DNA of 64,000 bases. It comes from Amycolatopsis bartoniae. Its GTDB lineage: Bacteria > Actinomycetota > Actinomycetes > Mycobacteriales > Pseudonocardiaceae. Both the position numbers and the translations under genes were made by a program. Under the pieces are notes generated by a model, which had not been told where the DNA came from, did no database searches, and was given only the letters and a program-made list of their open reading frames with translations. Location: NCBI RefSeq assembly GCF_014191255.1, contig NZ_JACHWH010000002.1:868001-932000 (forward strand), written 5' to 3'. Below, piece by piece: positions 25,387 to 37,311 of the stretch. Position 1 is the stretch's first letter. Each line of letters begins with the position of its first letter.

Positions 25387-26151
25387 TCAGGGGCGGTCCA
25401 GCACCGCGTGCAGGAACTCGCGCGTGCGCTCGTGGTCCGGGTCGGTGAACAGCTTCTCCGGCGGCGCGTCCTCGATGACCTGACCGCGGTCGAACATCAG
25501 CACCCGGTCCGACACGTCCCGCGCGAACTGCATCTCGTGCGTGACGCAGAGGAACGTGATGTCCGTGGTGGTCGCGATGTCCTTGAGCACCTTGAGGACC
25601 CCGGCCACCAGCTCGGGGTCGAGCGCGGACGTCACCTCGTCCAGCAGCAGCACCTCGGGCCGCATCGCGAGTGCCCGCGCGATCGCGACCCGCTGTTGCT
25701 GCCCGCCGGACAGCCTGCTCGGGTGCTCGCGGACCTTGTCGCCGAGCCCGACGAGCTCCAGCAGCTCCACCGCGCGCGCCTCCGCGTCCTGTTTGGACAG
25801 CCCGAGTGCGCGCACCGGTGCCTCGGTGACGTTCTGCAGCACGTCCATGTTCGGGAACAGGTTGAACTGCTGGAAGACCATCCCGATCCGCTTGCGCATG
25901 CGCCGCAGGTGCTTCTCGTTCGCCGGCACCTCGCGGTCGCCCTTGGGCATGTGCGTCAGGCATTCGCCGCCGACGTGGATGCGCCCGGCGTTCACGCGCT
26001 CCAGCGTCATGAGCAGCCGCAGGATCGTCGTCTTGCCCGACCCGCTGGGCCCGATCAGTGTGACGAACTCACCCGGCGCGACGGTGAAGTCCAGGTCCCG
26101 CAACACGACGTGGTCGCCGAAGCGCTTCTCCACGTTCTCGAAGACGATCAT
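25387..26151 (-). CDS. ehuA: amino acid/ectoine-type ABC transporter ATPase (EhuA-like)
   Basis: 254 residues if started at ATG 26151 (MIVFENVEKRFGDHVVL); GTG 26169 would add six residues and overlap the permease gene. Walker A GPSGSGKTT, Q-loop VFQQFNLFP, signature LSGGQQQRVAIARAL and Walker B VLLLDEVTSALDPE are all intact. NEKHLRRMRKRIGMVFQQ is the EhuA/polar-amino-acid pattern. It is the last gene of an ehuB-ehuC-ehuD-ehuA operon, the order used by ectoine/hydroxyectoine importers. No ectoine degradation genes are in view, so substrate is tentative. Confidence 0.85.
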   Translation of the reverse strand: MIVFENVEKRFGDHVVLRDLDFTVAPGEFVTLIGPSGSGKTTILRLLMTLERVNAGRIHVGGECLTHMPKGDREVPANEKHLRRMRKRIGMVFQQFNLFPNMDVLQNVTEAPVRALGLSKQDAEARAVELLELVGLGDKVREHPSRLSGGQQQRVAIARALAMRPEVLLLDEVTSALDPELVAGVLKVLKDIATTTDITFLCVTHEMQFARDVSDRVLMFDRGQVIEDAPPEKLFTDPDHERTREFLHAVLDRP

Positions 26152-26152
26152 G

Positions 26153-26809
26153 CTAGAGCTGTCCGACACGGCGTTCCAACCTTCTCACCAGGACCGAGGC
26201 CGGAAGGCTGACCAGCAGGAACAGCACCCCGGCGAGCGTGTACGGCTCGATCACCCGGAACGTCTCCGCGCCCTGCTCCTTGGCGCGGTTGAGCACGTCG
26301 AGCACCCCGATCGCCAACAGCAGCGGGGTCTCCTTGAACATCGAGATCGTGTAGTTGCCCAGCGCGGGCAGCACGCGCGGCACGGCCTGCGGCAGGATGA
26401 TGCCCGTCCACACGCGACCACGCGGCAGGCTCAACGCCGTCGCCGCCTCCCACTGTCCTTTCGGGACCGCTTCGATCCCGGCACGGTACACCTCGGACGT
26501 GTAGGTGGCGTAGTGGATGCCGAGTGCGATCACACCGGTGAGGAACGCCGAAGGCTGCACGCCCAGCGCGGGCCACAGCAGGTAGAAGATGACGAAGACC
26601 TGGATCAGCAGCGGTGTGCTGCGGACGAACTCGACGAACAGGAACACCGCCTGGCTGAGCACGGGAATCCGGGCGCGGCGCACCAACGCGAACACCAGCC
26701 CGAGCACGTACGCCACCGCCGAGCCCAGCAGCGTCAGCTCCACCGTCACCAGCAAACCCTTGAGCAGCAAGGGAAGCGACTCGTACGCGTTCTCCCAGTC
26801 CCAGTTCAT
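26153..26809 (-). CDS. ehuD: ABC transporter permease, EhuD-like
   Basis: 218 residues from ATG 26809 with five hydrophobic helices. The coupling EAA loop reads GQWEAATALSLPRGRVWTGI, and LVEFVRSTPLLIQ is the HisM-type N-terminal motif. Polar amino acid uptake (3.A.1.3) family. The start overlaps the ehuC stop by one base (TGATG), and the stop is one base from the ehuA ATG, so the genes are coupled. It forms a heterodimeric channel with the neighbouring permease. Confidence 0.85.
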   Translation of the reverse strand: MNWDWENAYESLPLLLKGLLVTVELTLLGSAVAYVLGLVFALVRRARIPVLSQAVFLFVEFVRSTPLLIQVFVIFYLLWPALGVQPSAFLTGVIALGIHYATYTSEVYRAGIEAVPKGQWEAATALSLPRGRVWTGIILPQAVPRVLPALGNYTISMFKETPLLLAIGVLDVLNRAKEQGAETFRVIEPYTLAGVLFLLVSLPASVLVRRLERRVGQL

Positions 26810-27516
26810 CAGGACACCCCCGCCGTTCTGGCGAACAGCCTGCTGCGCGCGACCGGGCGCCTGCCGAGCCGCCGCGAACCGAGCCGTTCCAGCGCCCGCA
26901 TGATGAGCGTGATCACCACCGCGAGCACGAGGTAGCACAACAGCTCGACGCCGTAGATGAACACGAGCTGGCTGCCGTAAACCGGCCGCAGCAGCTCGCC
27001 CTTCTCCGTGATCTCCCCGGCGGAGATGAACGTCAGCAGCGCGGTGCTCTTCAGCAGCTGGATGAACAGGTTGTTGAAGGGCGGGTACATCTCGACCACG
27101 GCCTGGGGCAGCAGCACGCGCAACATGCGCTGCGCCGGGGAAAGCGACAGCGCGACCGCGCCTTCCCGCTGCGCCTTCGGCACCGACTGCACGGCACCGC
27201 GCACGATCTCCGCGCCGTACGCCCCGTGGTTGAGGCCGAGCACGAGGATGCCCGCGAACAACGGGACCAGCTTGAGCCCGACCAGCGCCGGCAGCACGAA
27301 GTACAGCCAGAACAGCTGCACCACTTCGGACGTGCCGCGGAACACCTCGACGTAGACCCGGCTGACGAACCGGACCGGCCGCAACCGCGACAGCATCGCC
27401 AGTCCGGCGAGCAAGGACAGCACGATCGCCAACGCGATCCCGCCGAGCGTGGCGGAGACCGTCGCGCTCAGCCCGCTCAGGATCGACGAGACGATGTAGG
27501 AGGTCGAGTCGGACAC
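26809..27516 (-). CDS. ehuC: ABC transporter permease, EhuC-like
   Basis: 235 residues from GTG 27516. Five helices, the N-terminal VEVFRGTSEVVQLFWLYF motif, and an EAA loop KAQREGAVALSLSPAQRM. KSTALLTFISAGEI is a variant of the usual KxTxLxxxI region. It lies four bases after the ehuB stop and overlaps ehuD. Together with EhuD it makes the transmembrane pore of the importer. Confidence 0.85.
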   Translation of the reverse strand: MSDSTSYIVSSILSGLSATVSATLGGIALAIVLSLLAGLAMLSRLRPVRFVSRVYVEVFRGTSEVVQLFWLYFVLPALVGLKLVPLFAGILVLGLNHGAYGAEIVRGAVQSVPKAQREGAVALSLSPAQRMLRVLLPQAVVEMYPPFNNLFIQLLKSTALLTFISAGEITEKGELLRPVYGSQLVFIYGVELLCYLVLAVVITLIMRALERLGSRRLGRRPVARSRLFARTAGVS

Positions 27517-27520
27517 GGAC

Positions 27521-28417
27521 TCAGGCGGCGCACAGCTTGTCGGTCGTCAGGTCCGCCTTCGGCACGTTGCTCTGGTCGAACCCGAAAGGCGCCACGATCT
27601 GCAGCCACTGACCGTTGGTGTGCAACGTTTTCAGCTGCTGGTTGAACGCGTCGCGCAGCGAACCGTCGCTCTGGCGGAACACGAACCCGCCCGCGGAGAC
27701 CACCGGCTGCCCGTTCTCGGTCGGGGTGAAGCCCGGCGTCACCTCGACGGCCGCGTCCGGGTTCTGCTTCGCCAGGTACTTCAACGAGATGTCGGTCAGC
27801 GCCGCCGCGTACACCCGGCCCGCGGTGACCGCGCGGAGCATGTTGTTCTGGTTGTCCAGCGTCTCGATGTCGGACTCCGCGACCCCGGCGCCGGTGGCGT
27901 ACCCCTTTTCGACCGCGGCCGACAGCACGGCGATCTTGACCTTCTTCGCCGCGGCGTCCTGCAGGTTCGTGATCCCCTGTGGATTTCCCTTGGGCACCAG
28001 CAAAGCGGTGAGCGCGGAGTAGTCCGGATCGGAGAACAACGCGGCCTTGCAGCGGGTCGGTGTGATGTTCATGCCCGCCGCCACCACGTCGAACTGCTTG
28101 GCGTTCAGCGCCGGGATCAGCTGGTCGAACGGGACCACACTGGCCTGCACGTTGTCGATGCCCAGCGCCTTGAACACCGCGCGCGCCACCTCGGGCGCCT
28201 CACCGGTGGTGTTGCCGGAGGAGTCGGCGAAACCGTAGGGCGCCTCGTTCGCGATCCCGATCTTGATCGTCTTCGCGTCGCGCGCCGACGTCAGCGTGTC
28301 ACCCCCGCTGCCGGTGCTCTCGCACGCGGCCAGCAACGCCGGCCCGCCGACCGCGGCCGCCCCCACCACGGCGGAGCGCCGGAGGAAATCTCGTCTCGTC
28401 CACGTTCCCTGCGCCAT
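27521..28417 (-). CDS. ehuB: extracellular solute-binding protein, EhuB-like, Tat-dependent lipoprotein
   Basis: 298 residues from ATG 28417. The signal carries a twin-arginine motif (TRRDFLRRSA) and a lipobox-like LLAAC, so the protein is probably exported folded by Tat and then lipidated. The mature part is a type-II periplasmic-binding fold: IKIGIANEAPYGFAD, FDVVAAGMNITPTRC and GNPQGITNLQD. The EhuB-like ligand pocket would favour ectoine or another polar amino-acid-like compound. It is the first gene of the operon, as usual for the binding protein. Confidence 0.85.
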   Translation of the reverse strand: MAQGTWTRRDFLRRSAVVGAAAVGGPALLAACESTGSGGDTLTSARDAKTIKIGIANEAPYGFADSSGNTTGEAPEVARAVFKALGIDNVQASVVPFDQLIPALNAKQFDVVAAGMNITPTRCKAALFSDPDYSALTALLVPKGNPQGITNLQDAAAKKVKIAVLSAAVEKGYATGAGVAESDIETLDNQNNMLRAVTAGRVYAAALTDISLKYLAKQNPDAAVEVTPGFTPTENGQPVVSAGGFVFRQSDGSLRDAFNQQLKTLHTNGQWLQIVAPFGFDQSNVPKADLTTDKLCAA

Positions 28418-28497
28418 CGCAGCACCCCGTTCGATCGAGTTGCTACCGAACGTAGGCGCCTGCACCGATCGGGTCAAAGTGCGTTATCGGAAAGAGA

Positions 28498-30501
<2,004 letters not shown>

Positions 30502-30616
30502 GGGGCACCTCCATCGCGTTTCGCCCAGCGTACTTTCCGGTAACATGCCCGCCCAGTGGCGCACCTCACGGAAATTCCGCCGCCCCGGGTGTGGGCCGCG
30601 GTTAACGTGGGCGTTC

Positions 30617-31240
30617 GTGACGTGGAGTTCCTATGGCACCTACCTGGTGTTCGTCGTCCTCGTGGTGCTGGCGCCCGGGCCCGACACGATGGTGACGCTC
30701 AAGAACGCGCTCGGCGGCGGGACGCGCGGCGGGCTGCTCGCGGTCTGCGGCATCGCGGTGGGCAACCTCCTGCAGGGCACCCTGGTGGCGCTCGGTCTCG
30801 GCGCGCTCATCGTCCGGTCGGAGCCGGTGTTCCTCACGCTGCGCTGGGCGGGCGCGGCGTACCTGTGTTTCCTGGGGATCCAGGCCCTGCGCAGCGCCCG
30901 GCGCGGCGACTACAGCGGGCTCGACGCGGCGGGCGCGCGGGTGAGCGGTTTCCGGCGGTGGCGCGAAGGGTTCCTGTCGAACGTCACGAACCCGAAGGTG
31001 CTGGCGCTGTACCTGTCCGTGCTGCCGCAGTTCCTGGACCCGGAGCGCACCACGACGTGGGATGCGCTGGTGCTGGCCTACACGGTGGTGGTGCTGGGCG
31101 CGGTGTACCTGGTGGCCCTGATGGCGGTCGTGCACCGCGTCCGCGAGTGGCTCCAGAAGCGCCGCGTACGCCGCTCCCTGGACACCCTGACCGGTGGCGC
31201 GCTGATCGGCTTCGGCATAGCCCTGGCGGCGGAGGGTTAG
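30617..31240 (+). CDS. LysE/RhtB family exporter
   Basis: 207 residues from GTG 30617 with six hydrophobic helices. LVVLAPGPDTMVTLKNALGG is the diagnostic N-terminal motif, followed by GIAVGNLLQGTLVALGLG, WAGAAYLCFLGIQALR and SNVTNPKVLALYLSVLPQF. Members export amino acids or related solutes. It is divergent from meaA and has no obvious partner; the substrate is unknown. The start is tentative because no strong ribosome-binding site precedes it. Confidence 0.85.
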   Translation: MTWSSYGTYLVFVVLVVLAPGPDTMVTLKNALGGGTRGGLLAVCGIAVGNLLQGTLVALGLGALIVRSEPVFLTLRWAGAAYLCFLGIQALRSARRGDYSGLDAAGARVSGFRRWREGFLSNVTNPKVLALYLSVLPQFLDPERTTTWDALVLAYTVVVLGAVYLVALMAVVHRVREWLQKRRVRRSLDTLTGGALIGFGIALAAEG

Positions 31241-31387
31241 CGGAGCAACTCCGCCAGGTCGATGGAGACGTCGACAGGGTCGGTGACGGCCATCGTCTTC
31301 GTGTGCGCTCATCGAACCCCGAACTCGCGATCGTTCCGCCGGGATACGTTGACACGCGCCCCGGGCGCACTCACCGCGCGGACGCGG

Positions 31388-32662
31388 TCAGGCGCGCTCC
31401 GGCTCGCCTGCCACCCGTTCGATCCGCGCGCCCAGCCGGTTCAGGTTTTCGACGAAGTGCGGGTAGCCGCGGTCGATGTGGAACACGTCCCACACCTCCG
31501 TGACCCCGTCGGCGCACAGGCCGGCCAGCACGAGGCCCGCGCCGGCGCGGATGTCCGACGCCCAGACCGGCGCGCTGGACAGCGACTCGACCCCCCGCAC
31601 CACCGCGTGGTGCCCGTCCGTCCGCGCGTCCGCGCCCAGCCGCTGCATCTCCTCGATGAACCGGAACCGCGCCTCGTACACGTTCTCCGTGATCATCGAC
31701 GTGCCCTCCGACACCGCCGACAGCGCCACGGCGAACGGCTGCAGGTCCGTCGCGAACCCGGGGTACGGCAGCGTCACGAAGTCGACCGCCTTCGGCCGCT
31801 CCTCCTGGCGCACCCGGAAACCCGAGTCGTCGTACGTCGTCACGTCGGCGCCGGCCAGCCGCAGCTTGTCCAGCACCAGGTCGAGGTGGTGCGGGTTCAC
31901 CCCGCGCACCGTGAGGTCGCCGCGCGTCATCGCCGCCGCGAACGCCCACGTCGCCCCGACGATCCGGTCGCCGATCACGCGGTGCTCGGTCGGGTGCAGC
32001 GCTTCCACGCCGTGCACGGTCAGCGTCGACGTGCCCGCGCCCTCGATCTTCGCGCCCATCTCGATGAGCATCGTGCAGATGTCGGCGATCTCCGGCTCGC
32101 GCGCGGCGTTGTCGATCACCGTCGTGCCCTCGGCCAGCACCGCCGCCATCAGGATGTTCTCGGTCGCCCCGACGCTCGGGAAGTCCAGCCAGATCTGCGC
32201 GCCCTGCAGCTCGTCGGCCTTCGCCACGACGCAGCCGTGCTCGATCGTGCTCGTCGCGCCCAGCGCGCGCAGCCCGTTCTGGTGCATGTCCAGCGGCCGC
32301 GAACCGATCGCGTCCCCGCCCGGCAGCGCCACGACGGCGCGCTTGAGCCTGCCGACCAACGGGCCGAGCACGCACACCGACGCCCGCAGCTTGCCCATCG
32401 CGGGCGAGTCGGCGCGGTGCGACAGCTCGGACGGCGTGGTGATCCTGGCCGTGTCGCCGTCGAGCTCGACCTCGCAACCGACACTGCGCAGCACGTCCGC
32501 CATCAGGGGGACGTCGAGGATCTGCGGGCAGTTGGTGATCGTCGTGGTGCCCTCGGCGAGCAGCGCCGCCGCCATCAGCTTGAGGACGCTGTTCTTCGCG
32601 CCGACGACCTCGACCTCGCCCTCGAGACGGGCCCCGCCATGCACATCGAAGTGCTCGCTCAT
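31388..32662 (-). CDS. murA: UDP-N-acetylglucosamine 1-carboxyvinyltransferase MurA, Asp-type active site
   Basis: 424 residues from ATG 32662 ([17 protein letters not shown]); ATGs at 32671 and 32674 are alternatives nearer the GGAGG. It transfers enolpyruvate from PEP to UDP-GlcNAc, the first committed peptidoglycan step, in the cytoplasm. [19 protein letters not shown] and [17 protein letters not shown] are textbook. The catalytic loop reads [18 protein letters not shown]: the usual Cys of PGGC is Asp, as in mycobacteria, which predicts intrinsic fosfomycin resistance. It ends the conserved atp-DUF2550-ATR-murA neighbourhood. Confidence 0.95.
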   Translation of the reverse strand: MSEHFDVHGGARLEGEVEVVGAKNSVLKLMAAALLAEGTTTITNCPQILDVPLMADVLRSVGCEVELDGDTARITTPSELSHRADSPAMGKLRASVCVLGPLVGRLKRAVVALPGGDAIGSRPLDMHQNGLRALGATSTIEHGCVVAKADELQGAQIWLDFPSVGATENILMAAVLAEGTTVIDNAAREPEIADICTMLIEMGAKIEGAGTSTLTVHGVEALHPTEHRVIGDRIVGATWAFAAAMTRGDLTVRGVNPHHLDLVLDKLRLAGADVTTYDDSGFRVRQEERPKAVDFVTLPYPGFATDLQPFAVALSAVSEGTSMITENVYEARFRFIEEMQRLGADARTDGHHAVVRGVESLSSAPVWASDIRAGAGLVLAGLCADGVTEVWDVFHIDRGYPHFVENLNRLGARIERVAGEPERA

Positions 32663-32813
32663 GGGCGTCATCATGCCTCCCCCGGATGCCACCCGATCGG
32701 GAGGGCAGGCGATAACAGACCGCAACAAGCTTCAGGCGAAAGTGTGAAACACTACGCGCTTTCCGAGCGATAAACGCCTGCCGTGTAACCCGGCTGAGGG
32801 AGCGATACGCGAG

Positions 32814-34319
32814 ATGGTGGCCCGCCCGACGACACCCGGTCTACCGACGGTGCACCGCACCGAGATCGACGGCGTGCCCGTCTTCTGGCACAGCCAACCC
32901 GGTCGGCTGAACGCGAGCCTGGTCTTCGGTGTCGGCATCGCGCACGAGACGTTCCTGGAAACGGGTATCACGCACCTCGTCGAGCACCTCGCGATGCGCC
33001 CGCTGCGCACGAGCCGCTACGAGAACAACGCGACGACCGAGATGCTGCACACCAGTTTCGACGTCACCAGCAACCCGGCGACGGTCGTCGACCACCTGCG
33101 GCGCCTCTGCGAGTCGCTGAGCAACCTCGACACCAGCCCGCTCAGTCTCGAACGCGGAATCCTGGTCGCCGAGGAGCGCACGAGCGAAGGCCCCGGCGTC
33201 ACGGCGTGGCTGCCCGCGTCGATCTGGTTCGGCAACCACTCCTACGGCCTCGCGGGCAGCGTCCAGGTCGCCACCGTCCGCGCGACCAGCCGGGACGTGC
33301 GCGAGTGGTGTGCCCGCTGGTTCCACCGCGGCAACGCGGCGCTCGTGCTGTCCGGGCCCCCGCCGGAGGGCCTGCGGCTGCCGCTGCCGGACGGCCCGCG
33401 GCAGCGGCCACCCGCCGTGGCTCCCTTCGACCTGCCGACGCCCGCGCGCACCACCGTGCCCAACGGCGTGGTCGGCTGCGCGCTCGTCGACTGGACGGCG
33501 GCGATGGGGTGTGTTGTCGGAGTGTTGACAACCCGACTTACGAATCGTCTACGACACGACGAGGGGCTTGTCTACGACATCGGTTTCGACCATCAGATTG
33601 TCGACGATCGACAGGCGGTGCTCGGGTTCGGCACGGACGTGCCCGACAAGCACGCGCCTCGCGTCCTCGAAGCGATCCGCGCGGAGTTGGCCGCGTTGGG
33701 CGAGACCGGGCCGACCGCGGAGGAACTGGCCGCGGACCGCGACAACCTGCTGGAGCAGCTCGGCGAGCGGGAGTTCGCCGAGTACCGCGCCTTCGACGAG
33801 GCGATGAGCGAGCTGACGGGCTGGTCGTCGGCCGCCGCGCACCAGCAGGAGGTGCTCGCGGGCGTCGACCCCGGGGCGGTGACGAAGGCCGCGCGGGAGC
33901 TCGCGGCGAACCTCGTGCTGTGCGGGCCCGACGGCCGGGTGCCGGCCGACCTGCCGGACCTGCCCGGCAGCCCGCTCCCCCCGGTGACGGGCCGCGAGGT
34001 CAAGCGCGCGCTGGTCGGCTCGACCGCCCCGCGCGGCTTCCGTCTGGTGGTGGGCGACGAGGGCCTGACCTCGTACTACGGCTCCAGCCCCGTGCCGGTG
34101 GCCGTGGTGCGGTTCGACGACCTCGCCGGCGTGGCCGTCGAGCACACCGACGGCCGGCTGCCGATCCTGCACGTGTTCGGCAGGCACGGCGGCATGATCA
34201 CCGTCCGGCCCGGCGACTGGCGCGGCGGTCGCACGCTGGTCCGCGAGCTGCAGAGCCGCTTCTCCCCCGAGGTGTGTTTCGACGCGCCGGACGCCATGCG
34301 GCTCTTCGAACAGTCCTAA
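32814..34319 (+). CDS. M16 (insulinase-like) metallopeptidase family protein
   Basis: 501 residues from ATG 32814. An inverted zinc motif HLVEH (HxxEH) occurs at residues 54-58, and the later LERGILVAEERTSEG segment supplies the probable third ligand (Glu at about 120). The second half resembles the non-catalytic M16 lobe (TNRLRHDEGLVYDIGFDHQ). No signal peptide, so it is probably cytoplasmic. It is divergent from murA and followed 9 bp later by the adenosyltransferase. Codons 230-275 are conspicuously AT-rich. M16 relatives process peptides, but no precursor gene is nearby. Confidence 0.75.
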   Translation: MVARPTTPGLPTVHRTEIDGVPVFWHSQPGRLNASLVFGVGIAHETFLETGITHLVEHLAMRPLRTSRYENNATTEMLHTSFDVTSNPATVVDHLRRLCESLSNLDTSPLSLERGILVAEERTSEGPGVTAWLPASIWFGNHSYGLAGSVQVATVRATSRDVREWCARWFHRGNAALVLSGPPPEGLRLPLPDGPRQRPPAVAPFDLPTPARTTVPNGVVGCALVDWTAAMGCVVGVLTTRLTNRLRHDEGLVYDIGFDHQIVDDRQAVLGFGTDVPDKHAPRVLEAIRAELAALGETGPTAEELAADRDNLLEQLGEREFAEYRAFDEAMSELTGWSSAAAHQQEVLAGVDPGAVTKAARELAANLVLCGPDGRVPADLPDLPGSPLPPVTGREVKRALVGSTAPRGFRLVVGDEGLTSYYGSSPVPVAVVRFDDLAGVAVEHTDGRLPILHVFGRHGGMITVRPGDWRGGRTLVRELQSRFSPEVCFDAPDAMRLFEQS

Positions 34320-34328
34320 AGTGGGGCA

Positions 34329-34901
34329 ATGCCCGTACGCATCAACCGCGTCTACACCAAGGTCGGCGACAACGGCACCACCGCGCTCGGGGACGGCAGC
34401 CGCGTCCCGAAGACGGATCCGCGGCTCGCCGCGTACGCCGACGTCGACGAGGCCAACTCCGTCATCGGGCTGGCGCTCGCGATGGGCGGCCTGGGCGACG
34501 AGATCACCGGCGTCCTGCGGCGGGTGCAGAACGACCTGTTCGACGTCGGCGCTGACCTGTGCGCGCCGGTGGTCGAAAACCCGCCTTATCCGCCCTTGCG
34601 GATCACCGAGGACTACGTGACGCGCCTCGAAGGCTGGTGCGACGAGTTCAACGAGCGCCTGCCGAAGCTGACGTCGTTCATCCTGCCCGGCGGCACCCCC
34701 GGCGCGGCCTTCCTCCACCAGGCGCGCACGGTGGCGCGGCGCGCCGAGCGCAGCGGCTGGGCACTCGTCGAGGCGGACGCCGAGCGCACGAACACGCTCG
34801 CCGTGAAGTACCTCAACCGCCTCTCCGACCTGCTCTTCATCCTCGCCCGCCTGGCCAACCCGGACGGCGACGTCCTCTGGCAACCGGGCGGCGAGCGCTA
34901 G
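34329..34901 (+). CDS. cob(I)alamin adenosyltransferase, PduO type
   Basis: 190 residues from ATG 34329. The ATP site MPVRINRVYTKVGDNGTTAL and the PduO signature FILPGGTPGAAFLHQARTVARRAER are intact, as is YLNRLSDLLFILAR. The enzyme adds 5'-deoxyadenosine to cob(I)alamin, providing AdoCbl for enzymes such as the MeaA mutase in this window. This gene lies near atpC and murA in many actinobacteria. It is 9 bp downstream of the M16 gene and ends at a strong hairpin. Confidence 0.92.
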   Translation: MPVRINRVYTKVGDNGTTALGDGSRVPKTDPRLAAYADVDEANSVIGLALAMGGLGDEITGVLRRVQNDLFDVGADLCAPVVENPPYPPLRITEDYVTRLEGWCDEFNERLPKLTSFILPGGTPGAAFLHQARTVARRAERSGWALVEADAERTNTLAVKYLNRLSDLLFILARLANPDGDVLWQPGGER

Positions 34902-34905
34902 ACAC

Positions 34906-34938
34906 GAGAAAAGCGCCCCCACCACGGGGGCGCTTCTC
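34906..34938. terminator. bidirectional terminator-like hairpin
   Basis: AAGCGCCCCC (34911-34920) pairs perfectly with GGGGGCGCTT (34926-34935) around a five-base loop, with GAG/CTC flanks. It lies between the convergent adenosyltransferase and DUF2550 genes and could stop transcripts from both sides. No long T tract is present. Confidence 0.7.
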
Positions 34939-34945
34939 CAGAAAC

Positions 34946-35380
34946 TCAGCTGGCCCGGGGGATCCGGCGTCCTGGCGGGGCGGACTCCAGCCACGACAGG
35001 AAGCCCGTCAGCGCGCCCGGGCCCATCGCGATCTCGATCGGCTCGTGGCCCTCCGACTCGCATCTCAGGACGGTCGCGTCGGCGGGGACCGCGTACGCCT
35101 CCGTGCCCGCCGGGTCACGACGGTCGGCGATCATCAGCGTTTCGCGGTCGAACACGCGGTCCGGGCCCGTCCGCAGGCTCCACACCCGGTACCAGGCGAA
35201 GATCTCCGCCTCGTACCGCGCGATGCCCAGATGCCAGCCCGCCCGCGTGTTGTCCGGGTTCCACCTCAGCGCGACGCTCACGCCGCCGGCGCGGCGCATC
35301 CGCACCCAGCGCAGCCCGTACCAGGCCGCAATGACGACAAGACCGAGCAGGAGGACCAGGACAATCACCGCGATCTCCAC
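34946..35380 (-). CDS. DUF2550 membrane protein
   Basis: 144 residues from GTG 35380. One N-terminal hydrophobic helix (IAVIVLVLLLGLVVIAAWYG) is followed by a soluble domain with RWNPDNTRAGWHLGIARYE and WYRVWSLRTGPDRVFDRE, the DUF2550 pattern. The family occurs directly downstream of atpC in mycobacteria and relatives, and the same order is kept here. Function unknown; membrane anchoring beside the ATP synthase is suggestive only. Confidence 0.85.
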   Translation of the reverse strand: MEIAVIVLVLLLGLVVIAAWYGLRWVRMRRAGGVSVALRWNPDNTRAGWHLGIARYEAEIFAWYRVWSLRTGPDRVFDRETLMIADRRDPAGTEAYAVPADATVLRCESEGHEPIEIAMGPGALTGFLSWLESAPPGRRIPRAS

Positions 35381-35405
35381 GGCCGGCTCCCGCTCGTCGC
35401 CCGCG

Positions 35406-35771
35406 TCAGGCCGGCTGACCGGCCGCTCGCAGGCGGGCGCTCGCCCTCGCCCTTTCCGCCTCGTCCTCGGCGTTGAGCGCGGCCCTGGCCTGCTCCACGT
35501 CGATCTCCTCGGCCAGCTCGGCGGACTCGGCGAGCACGCTGACGCGCTCGTTGGTCACGGAGAGGAAGCCACCGTGCACGGCCGCGTGGACCGTCTCGCC
35601 GTCGGTGGTCTCGATCTTCACGATCCCGCCCTCGACGAGCTGCCCGAGCACCGGCTCGTGACCCGGCATGATGCCGATCTCGCCCTCGGTGGTCTGCGCG
35701 ACCACGAACGTGGCCTGGCCCGACCAGAGGCGGCGCTCGACGGCGACAAGCTCGACGGAAATCTCAGCCAC
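35406..35771 (-). CDS. atpC: ATP synthase F1 subunit epsilon
   Basis: 121 residues from GTG 35771 ([18 protein letters not shown]), with AAGGAG six bases upstream. The beta-sandwich domain is clear ([35 protein letters not shown]); a C-terminal helical hairpin rich in Ala/Glu/Arg follows. It belongs to the F1 central stalk and couples rotation to catalysis. It is separated from atpD by a terminator-like hairpin, so it may be made at a lower level than the alpha and beta subunits. Confidence 0.93.
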   Translation of the reverse strand: MAEISVELVAVERRLWSGQATFVVAQTTEGEIGIMPGHEPVLGQLVEGGIVKIETTDGETVHAAVHGGFLSVTNERVSVLAESAELAEEIDVEQARAALNAEDEAERARASARLRAAGQPA

Positions 35772-35835
35772 GTAGCTCTCCTTCACCTCGGGCGTCGCTA
35801 CCAGAGTCTAATACGCCCGGATCGGCTGACGAAAA

Positions 35836-35874
35836 CGGCGGGGCCGGGTCCTTAAAGGACACTCGCCCCCGCCG
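35836..35874 (-). terminator. intrinsic terminator-like hairpin between atpD and atpC
   Basis: In the transcribed (minus) direction CGGCGGGG pairs with CCCCGCCG and is followed at once by TTTT. The loop contains a nested palindrome (GTCCTTTAAGGAC). The structure sits between the atpD stop and the atpC start, inside an operon where continuous transcription is normally needed. It may therefore act as a partial terminator or as an RNA processing site. Confidence 0.65.
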
Positions 35875-35886
35875 CTTCCGGTCAGG

Positions 35887-37311
<1,425 letters not shown>

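Noticed and set aside
31238-31294. 18-codon minus-strand ORF MAVTDPVDVSIDLAELLR
   Set aside because: Too short, with no context; it overlaps the LysE stop codon.
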